A stretch of DNA of 11,157 bases, taken from NCBI GenBank assembly GCA_964392415.1, contig CAYMPL010000061.1, positions 1 through 11,157 on the forward strand. Direction: 5' to 3'. This document shows, piece after piece, positions 6,754 through 11,157 of this stretch (positions are counted from its first letter, which is position 1; every line of letters starts with the position of its first letter). A program made the position numbers and the translations under genes. The notes beneath the pieces are model-generated. The model saw only the letters and a program-made list of their open reading frames with translations, ran no database searches and was not told the DNA's origin. This stretch comes from CAYJMQ01 sp964392415 (lineage in GTDB: Bacteria; Bdellovibrionota; JACOXK01; 2-02-FULL-40-11).

Positions 6754-7514
6754 TGTTTGTTCCTCCTTGTTAATGGAATCAGTTGAATACATAACTTATA
6801 AACTTCGCTTTTTGGATTGGCCTCAAGAAGAAGACTCATTTCATCCAAAAAGAGACGAATCCTCTCTTTGGCTTCTTTTATTTTTTTTGGATCGATTGCC
6901 AACGTAATGGCGGAGAAATCACGATCTTCAAGCGCATCCCGCTCCAAAGAATACTTCGCCAGCTCCAGATTTTTGGCGTGACTCCGTTGGAGGGATATAT
7001 TTGAAATCTCGTCCGATGTTACGTAACGTTCATGCGTCAATGATACTTTGTCATCATCGACCGCTATTAATCCCAGTCTTTGCAGTCTTTTGAGAGCCGA
7101 TCTGACCTTTCTTAATGGAACGCCGAGACGTTTTGCGATCCATTTCAGTTCATTTTTAAAATCATTCGTTTCAATCAAAGACATTATCGCGAAATGATGC
7201 CATTCCGAAAGCAGATTAAATTGATCGACACTTAGCTGTGTATAATGAAGCGCCTGTGCTTGATTGCCTTTTGAAAAATCAGTTAAAAATTGCGCTTTCT
7301 CCTGTGGATTCAAGCAAAGATGATCCGCTAATCTGCAGGCCATTTTTTTCGATATCTTTCTTTTTCCATTTAAAACAGAAGAGAGCGCTCCGGAATTCAT
7401 TTTTAGCCTTTGCGCGAACGCTCTTAAGGAATAAGAAGAATTTTTAATCTGCCTTCGCGCAAATTCATGAGAAAGCGCTCTTTGAATCGCTGGCTGTTCC
7501 ACCATAAAGGGCAT
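6750..7514 (-). CDS. TIGR02147/DUF4423-family HTH regulator
   Basis: This 254-residue cytoplasmic protein has two DNA-binding regions. Residues 28-62 (YSLRAFAQRLKMNSGALSSV, then NGKRKISKKMA) form an N-terminal HTH of the sort found in TIGR02147 proteins. Residues 118-165 (WIAKRLGVPLRKVRSALKRL followed by QRLGLI) form a winged-helix unit as in DUF4423. The C-terminal EVYKLCIQLIPLTR (237-250) matches the family's typical end. The family is frequent in Fibrobacter and Bdellovibrio-like bacteria, and its members are generally assumed to be regulators; few have been tested. The start could be ATG 7514 or ATG 7505; neither has a good ribosome site. Its stop overlaps the start of the secreted-protein gene (ATGA), so this regulator probably controls its own operon and perhaps the divergent gene. 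Confidence 0.9.
   Translation of the reverse strand: MPFMVEQPAIQRALSHEFARRQIKNSSYSLRAFAQRLKMNSGALSSVLNGKRKISKKMACRLADHLCLNPQEKAQFLTDFSKGNQAQALHYTQLSVDQFNLLSEWHHFAIMSLIETNDFKNELKWIAKRLGVPLRKVRSALKRLQRLGLIAVDDDKVSLTHERYVTSDEISNISLQRSHAKNLELAKYSLERDALEDRDFSAITLAIDPKKIKEAKERIRLFLDEMSLLLEANPKSEVYKLCIQLIPLTRRNKQ
6761..6768 (-). promoter_or_regulatory. Strong ribosome binding site that sets the start at 6753
   Basis: On the minus strand AAGGAGGA lies seven bases before ATG 6753, inside the last codons of the upstream regulator gene. It decides against the in-frame upstream ATG at 6792 and implies efficient independent or coupled translation of the secreted protein. Confidence 0.8.
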
Positions 7515-7563
7515 GGAGGGATCACATCATATCTCTAAATGTGATTTCAAGAATCTTTTGATG

Positions 7564-7610
7564 TTTTTGAAACAAAGCGCTTCAAAATTTTGAAACGTTA
7601 ATTAACGCTT
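7564..7610. promoter_or_regulatory. Palindrome-rich putative operator between divergent genes
   Basis: Within 47 bases there are three perfect palindromes: AAGCGCTT (7575-7582), TTCAAAATTTTGAA (7581-7594) and CGTTAATTAACG (7596-7607). In addition TTTTGAAAC occurs twice (7565-7573 and 7588-7596). They sit between the TIGR02147-type regulator and the divergent small secreted protein, where a binding site controlling both would be expected. Function is inferred from position and symmetry only. I could not pick a confident -35/-10 pair on either strand. Confidence 0.5.
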
Positions 7611-7696
7611 GCATGATTCATCTCAAAAAAGATTTTTTTGTTGCATTAAAAACGGGGGGGATAGATTGTGTATTTAGAGGAGGAGGTATCGTTATT

Positions 7697-8146
7697 ATGA
7701 AAAAAATATATATGATGATCTGTTTAACGTTTTTTGTGAGCTTGGATCTCGCGGCATTTCCCCTTTTACAGGCGGGAAAGGGGAGTGAGACATTTCGCCA
7801 AAATGCTCTAACGGGACTTACTGCGATGCATGGAAATGTGTATAATCTTTATACCGCTGATTTAGACGATTTAGACGAAATCAAAAGAGGCCGAATAAGA
7901 GATGTAACAAAATTATTTACCATAGACAGCAACGGATTTGTATTGGTGGGTAAGGAGATGCCGGATTTTTCTCCGTATTCCCCTTCAACAGGTGATCTGG
8001 TAGTTACAGGCTCTATATTTAATGAATCGTTAAATAGAAGTCTAACAGAATTAAGTATAACCAATGAAAAACTGGTTCAAAAAATGAAAGGCCTGGAAAC
8101 AAAAATCAGCGAGCTTGAGGGGATTATAAAAAATCTTCGAAAGTAA
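7697..8146 (+). CDS. Small secreted protein with C-terminal coiled coil, function unknown
   Basis: I do not recognise a family. The 149-residue product starts with a signal peptide (MKKIYMMICLTFFVSLDLAA, cleavage near residue 20). The middle (about 30-110) is mixed and acidic, with DLDDLDEIKRGR and a short beta-rich part FTIDSNGFVLVGKEM and GDLVVTGSIF. The C-terminus from about 110 to 149 has heptad spacing (LTELSITNEKLVQKMKGLET, then KISELEGIIKNLRK), predicting a coiled coil. ATG 7697 is preferred over ATG 7613 because AGAGGAGGAGGT (7676-7687) lies nine bases before it and the signal peptide begins there. It is transcribed away from the TIGR02147-type regulator. The layout, with a fibre-like coiled-coil tail on an exported protein, suggests a structural or surface role, but that is a guess. 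Confidence 0.7.
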   Translation: MKKIYMMICLTFFVSLDLAAFPLLQAGKGSETFRQNALTGLTAMHGNVYNLYTADLDDLDEIKRGRIRDVTKLFTIDSNGFVLVGKEMPDFSPYSPSTGDLVVTGSIFNESLNRSLTELSITNEKLVQKMKGLETKISELEGIIKNLRK

Positions 8147-8159
8147 TTATTAAATGTGT

Positions 8160-8178
8160 GCTCGGATTATCTTCGAGC
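8160..8178. terminator. Hairpin in the convergent gap, possible bidirectional terminator
   Basis: GCTCGGA-TTATC-TTCGAGC can form a seven-base-pair stem (one G-T pair) 13 bases after the stop of the small secreted protein and 36 bases past the stop of the convergent HTH gene. It has no clear T-run on either side, so termination is only suggested by its position. Confidence 0.35.
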
Positions 8179-8213
8179 TTGCAAAATGAATGTGATGCTT
8201 CTATATGGCCAAA

Positions 8214-8687
8214 TTAGGCTGCTTCTCGATCCTCCGCATCAATTTTAAGATCCAAATCTAGTAGATTAGCAATGGCATACAGTTGCTTAAGATTCTTATT
8301 TAAAATGGCAGGGTTTAAGAGTCTCTGAATTTGATTATCAGAAGTATTTAACTGATGAGCAAGATATCTCTTGGAAATTCTTTTTCTCTTAATTATCAAC
8401 TTAATTGTCGCAATGAGTGCTTCAATATGAGATTGAAGAAGGAAATTGGGATCCTTAACAATAGCAAGTGGTTGGTCATAGGGCATATAATCAACACTCC
8501 CATCTGAGAGCTCTAATCCTATACTTCTTTTTCCTGATTCTGGATCTATCCAGGCATCGTTTAAGTTCTTTCTAATGCCTAGGCTACTATAATGAATACT
8601 AACCTTATGACCGGAAGTATAGGTAACATCCAACAGTTTTTTTCTATTATTGAAAGAGACAGATTTAATTTTCGTATTCTTTTTCAT
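8214..8687 (-). CDS. DUF2442-like protein with C-terminal HTH (antitoxin-like)
   Basis: The 157-residue product has an N-terminal region (about 5-80: IKSVSFNNRKKLLDVTYTSG, then WIDPESGKRSIGLELSDGSV) that looks like DUF2442, where a short beta-rich unit is typical. A helix-turn-helix follows (103-125, ISKRYLAHQLNTSDNQIQRL), and the end QLYAIANLLDLDLKID is typical of small Xre-like antitoxins. It starts at ATG 8687 with AAAGGAGGAA about eight bases upstream, and overlaps the stop of the DUF4160-like gene by four bases. DUF2442 and DUF4160 genes often sit side by side and are suspected toxin-antitoxin pairs; the HTH suggests this partner binds the operon's own promoter. The gene is visibly AT-rich compared with region 1, suggesting it was acquired. 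Confidence 0.8.
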   Translation of the reverse strand: MKKNTKIKSVSFNNRKKLLDVTYTSGHKVSIHYSSLGIRKNLNDAWIDPESGKRSIGLELSDGSVDYMPYDQPLAIVKDPNFLLQSHIEALIATIKLIIKRKRISKRYLAHQLNTSDNQIQRLLNPAILNKNLKQLYAIANLLDLDLKIDAEDREAA

Positions 8688-8881
8688 TTGAGTATTCCTC
8701 CTTTTACAAGCTCCAGTAATATTCTTTTAAGACGACGATTAAGACTTCCTCTTAATACGAGCATTTCAGGAATCTGTACTTTAGCAATCGTCCTTCCATC
8801 CCTGTAAATATGCACATGCTTGGGCAAATGATCTCCAATCCACCATTCAATCAGATAGCCACTCCGCTTTACTCTACCCAT
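8684..8881 (-). CDS. DUF4160-like small protein (candidate toxin partner)
   Basis: The 65-residue product contains GYLIEWWIGDHLPKHVHIYR (8-27), the hallmark of DUF4160, whose members carry a HxPPHVHV-like histidine cluster (here His18, His22, His24) after an aromatic beta strand. A following strand (TIAKVQIPEM) and a basic C-terminal helix (LNRRLKRILLELVKGG) complete the fold. Length is a little below the usual 70-90. The start is ATG 8881; no strong ribosome site precedes it, and an inverted repeat spans the start region. It is the first gene of a two-gene unit with the DUF2442-like HTH protein. Whether it is a toxin, and what it acts on, is not known to me; the histidine cluster hints at metal or nucleic-acid binding. 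Confidence 0.8.
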   Translation of the reverse strand: MGRVKRSGYLIEWWIGDHLPKHVHIYRDGRTIAKVQIPEMLVLRGSLNRRLKRILLELVKGGILK

Positions 8882-8917
8882 GCATAAACACTACTAAAAA
8901 TGGTAGAGTTTGTCTAC
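8871..8917 (-). promoter_or_regulatory. Inverted repeat spanning the DUF4160-like start codon
   Basis: ACTCTACC (8871-8878) and GGTAGAGT (8902-8909) are perfect eight-base inverted repeats; counting one bulged base, the match extends to ten. A third element, TCTAC (8913-8917), pairs with GTAGA at 8903-8907. In the minus-strand mRNA the first arm lies in the leader and the second covers codons 2-4, leaving the AUG in the loop. It could be an autoregulatory operator or an mRNA hairpin limiting translation. No confident -35/-10 pair was found in 8882-9080. Confidence 0.45.
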
Positions 8918-9080
8918 TCTTGATTTTATGCAGATTCTAACTGGACTGTGAGCAGGTCAGAATAAACACTAATTATTAAAAGATTTCAAACTCAAAAACT
9001 CAACAAAATTTCATTTTTTCCGATAAGAGAATTGGCGATGGATTTTAATTTTTGCATCTTATCTCTAAAGAGGGGGGCGC

Positions 9081-9626
9081 ATGAAACTTCAAGAAATCGT
9101 GATTATTTTGGGTTTGCTTATTTTCCCTTTTTGTGTGACTGCCGAATCGTTGTCTCGTTATCAGGAAGGGATTGAGAAAATTTTCCTGAGAGAGGCTGCA
9201 TCGTCCAGTCGCTTTAAAGAGGCGGTTCAAACGGCAAGACTCCTTGGCTATTTGGAATTTATGGCCAGTGACTCATTTACCAAATTCCACGAATGTATGG
9301 CCAAAGAAAAAACATGGGATTATCTGAGCGCAAAGCGAAGGGAGAGTTTTCTCAATGGTTGCCGCGGATATGGGAGGGCAATCGGTGGGACGGCAGAAGG
9401 TATTGCCCCAACCACCATTGTGGCCCCTGCGGCAAATGAAAAACAAGAGCAGAATATCAATGAATTAAAACGGGAAGTGACTGAGCTTAGAAATATGGTT
9501 GAAAGACTTTCTCAGGATCTAAAACGAAATCACGATCGCCTTGTAGACTCAATCACTAATCTGGAACGCGGACTTGCCTCGGTTCCTCCCGTGCAGATGG
9601 CGCCACAAGAACAAGAACGTTTTTAA
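9081..9626 (+). CDS. Periplasmic coiled-coil protein, function unknown
   Basis: I do not recognise a named family. The 181-residue product has a signal peptide (MKLQEIVIILGLLIFPFCVTA, cleavage near 21), then an alpha-helical domain (about 24-105) with two cysteines (Cys72, Cys94) that could form a disulphide in the periplasm. A Pro/Ala-rich linker (110-118) leads to a coiled coil at about 120-165 (NINELKREVTELRNMVERLS) and a short Pro/Gln-rich tail. The start ATG has an AGAGGGGGG ribosome site nearby. The TAA stop overlaps the ATG of the M48 lipoprotease by one base (TAATG), so the two are probably cotranscribed and translationally coupled. By context it could be a partner, adaptor or substrate of that protease in the envelope; this is inference. 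Confidence 0.75.
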   Translation: MKLQEIVIILGLLIFPFCVTAESLSRYQEGIEKIFLREAASSSRFKEAVQTARLLGYLEFMASDSFTKFHECMAKEKTWDYLSAKRRESFLNGCRGYGRAIGGTAEGIAPTTIVAPAANEKQEQNINELKREVTELRNMVERLSQDLKRNHDRLVDSITNLERGLASVPPVQMAPQEQERF

Positions 9627-10927
9627 TGAAAAAGAAACTTCGTTTTATTGTCCTTGCCTCATTTCTTTTTCTCTTTTCTCTTTCACAATGTGCCGTTAAT
9701 CCTGTGACGGGGAGATCAGAGCTTTCCCTTATTTCTGAATCCCAAGAAATAGAAATGGGGAAGCAATATTATGGCCCTACGATTCAGTCATTTGATGGAC
9801 TCTATTTAGATGATGAAGCAGAGACTTATGTTTCAGATGTTGGACAAAATCTTGCCAGGCTCAGCCATCGCCCCCATCTCGACTACGAATTTAAGGTTGT
9901 GAATAGTTCTCAAGTCAATGCCTTTGCGCTTCCGGGAGGAAAGATCTGTATCACGCGCGGTCTTCTAACACATATGGATCATGAGTCGCAGCTTGCGGCA
10001 GTACTGGGTCATGAAATTGGACATGTGACGGCGAAGCATGGTGTTCGTGCGATGTCGCGCCAACTTCTTTTGGGGGGACTTTTAAGCCTTGGGGCAGCTG
10101 CGCTCGACTATAAAGGGGTGCAAGGGCGCGATGCCATGATGACGGCGGGACTCGTTGGGCTTCAAGCGGTTCTTGCCAAGTACAGTCGTGATCAGGAATC
10201 ACAATCAGATGAACTTGGGCTGCAGTATATGACAAAGGCGAATTATAATCCGACGGGGGCTGTTCAGCTTTTTGAACTATTTGAGAAACTTCAAACGCGT
10301 GAGCCAAGTTTTGTCGAAAAAATGTTTGCCTCCCACCCACAATCGACAGACCGAAAAGAACGGGCGAAGCATTTGATTGATCTAAAATATGCTCAATATT
10401 CACAGGGGCGTATCACAAGTGTGGGGTTTCAGAATTTATCGAAAAAATTAAAAAAAGAGTCCCCTTATTACGAGGAATATGACAAGGGGGCAAAGGCGCT
10501 GCAAGATGCTCACTTTCATCTGGCGATCAATCATTTTAGAAAAGCGCTTGCAGGAAAACCAGATGAGGCTTTATTTCATGCAGATATCGGTCTGGCTTAT
10601 TCAATGGTTCATAATGAGCGGCTGGCAGAGATACATCTGAAAAAGGCGAAGTCAATTTATCCCTCTTTTTTTAAACCCCACTTTTATTTGGGGTATTATT
10701 GTTATGAGACAAAAAAATATCGGCTGGCCGCAGAGGCTTTTGCCGAGGCTGATAAAATTGTGCCTGGAGTAGTGCCACTCAGACTTTTTTGGGGCGAAAG
10801 TTCTGAAGCAATCGGTTCTTTCCGCGATGCTCAAGAACTTTATAAGTATGTCTATCAAGCCGACCCTCAGGGAGATTTTGGTCGGCGCGCCCGCAGCCAT
10901 CTGATACGACTCGGTGTCTTAGAGTAA
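9626..10927 (+). CDS. M48-family metalloprotease lipoprotein with TPR-like repeats (BepA-like)
   Basis: This resembles BepA (YfgC), the periplasmic protease/chaperone that monitors assembly of outer-membrane proteins such as LptD. The 433-residue product has a lipoprotein signal (MKKKLRFIVLASFLFLFSLS followed by QC, lipid Cys22). The mature start NPVTGRSELSLISESQEIEMG is typical of the family. The zinc motif HEIGH is at 129-133, with His138 following; the third ligand is probably Glu191 in SRDQESQSDELGLQYM. SHPQSTDR (236-243) matches the conserved HPxxxxR of M48. The C-terminal half (about 275-430) holds helical hairpins like TPRs: YDKGAKALQDAHFHLAINHF, AGKPDEALFHADIGLAYSMV and later units. 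Length is somewhat under the ~487 of E. coli BepA. It starts one base inside the upstream stop. No clear terminator follows. Confidence 0.92.
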   Translation: MKKKLRFIVLASFLFLFSLSQCAVNPVTGRSELSLISESQEIEMGKQYYGPTIQSFDGLYLDDEAETYVSDVGQNLARLSHRPHLDYEFKVVNSSQVNAFALPGGKICITRGLLTHMDHESQLAAVLGHEIGHVTAKHGVRAMSRQLLLGGLLSLGAAALDYKGVQGRDAMMTAGLVGLQAVLAKYSRDQESQSDELGLQYMTKANYNPTGAVQLFELFEKLQTREPSFVEKMFASHPQSTDRKERAKHLIDLKYAQYSQGRITSVGFQNLSKKLKKESPYYEEYDKGAKALQDAHFHLAINHFRKALAGKPDEALFHADIGLAYSMVHNERLAEIHLKKAKSIYPSFFKPHFYLGYYCYETKKYRLAAEAFAEADKIVPGVVPLRLFWGESSEAIGSFRDAQELYKYVYQADPQGDFGRRARSHLIRLGVLE

Positions 10928-10994
10928 TTCAAACTAAAAATTAGGTACCTTTTTAAGTTCAATGGAAAATTTGAATCCTAAAGCATCCAAATAA

Positions 10995-11156
10995 TCATTT
11001 CTTTTTTTCAAAATAAATTTGAGTTACAAATGCTGAAAATAAAGCAAGAGGAACATATGAGAGCCATATTTTTGTCCATTGGGGGATAGCGATACGATTA
11101 AAAATAAAAAGTGTTTCATTAGAAACTGTGATCGAAAGACAATTTAGAAAAGATAA
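10995..11156 (-). CDS. Small hydrophobic reading frame running off the right edge, possibly AzlD-like
   Basis: On the minus strand an open frame with no start in the window runs 53 codons to TGA at 10995-10997. It contains ETLFIFNRIAIPQWTKIWLS and then YVPLALFSAFVTQIYFEKKK. The order R..x..P, W, a YVP turn and a hydrophobic helix recalls AzlD, the small partner of AzlC in branched-chain amino-acid export. The frame is short and AzlD normally continues about 40 more residues after this point, so it may be a truncated or frameshifted copy. An A-run at the end (from 11002) could hide an indel: the neighbouring frame continues as RNDYLDALGFKFSIELKK, which does not look like AzlD. The call rests on pattern only and is weak. 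Confidence 0.35.
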   Translation of the reverse strand, partial: LSFLNCLSITVSNETLFIFNRIAIPQWTKIWLSYVPLALFSAFVTQIYFEKKK

Positions 11157-11157
11157 A

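Noticed and set aside
7515..7545. Leaderless promoter for the TIGR02147-type regulator (TATGAT close to the start)
   Set aside because: The TATGAT has no convincing -35 partner; the lack of a ribosome site alone is not enough to support it.
9951..10403. 150-codon minus-strand frame opposite the M48 protease gene
   Set aside because: It lies entirely antisense to a well-supported gene, has no recognisable domain and no ribosome site; it is a by-product of codon bias.

Overview
The window looks like chromosomal DNA from a Gram-negative bacterium of the former deltaproteobacterial or Bdellovibrionota-like kind. The reasons are the gene order frr-uppS-cdsA-dxr-rseP-tsaB, a TIGR02147-type regulator, and a secreted protein whose N-terminus carries a GNGG motif of the sort I associate with Bdellovibrio relatives. 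The lineage is an inference from gene content; no rRNA is present.

Region 1 (1-5523, + strand) is a tightly packed housekeeping operon. It holds the end of frr (ribosome recycling), uppS (undecaprenyl diphosphate synthase), cdsA (CDP-diacylglycerol synthase), dxr (first committed step of the MEP isoprenoid pathway), rseP (site-2 intramembrane protease) and tsaB (tRNA t6A synthesis). Several of these genes overlap by 4-11 bases. Dxr and UppS act in one route, from isoprenoid precursors to the lipid carrier for the cell wall, while CdsA feeds phospholipid synthesis. Three things stand out here: a one-base frameshift in uppS, an RseP with what look like three PDZ domains instead of two, and a tsaB interrupted in frame by copies of a short palindromic repeat that is read in all three codon phases.

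Region 2 (5524-8881) is accessory. On the minus strand a TIGR02147-type HTH regulator overlaps, and is probably translationally coupled to, a secreted protein with a C-terminal Lcl_C/DUF1566-like domain; the pair ends at a clear intrinsic terminator. A small secreted coiled-coil protein is transcribed divergently. The gap between them is full of palindromes that could be operators. Next comes a markedly AT-rich two-gene minus-strand module (DUF4160-like, then DUF2442-like plus HTH) resembling a toxin-antitoxin cassette, with an inverted repeat around its first start codon.

Region 3 (8882-11157) holds a two-gene envelope operon: a periplasmic coiled-coil protein, then an M48 (BepA-like) lipoprotein metalloprotease with C-terminal TPR-like repeats. 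After it, a short minus-strand reading frame runs off the right edge and resembles part of a small membrane protein, perhaps AzlD. I saw no rRNA, tRNA, CRISPR array or insertion sequence.
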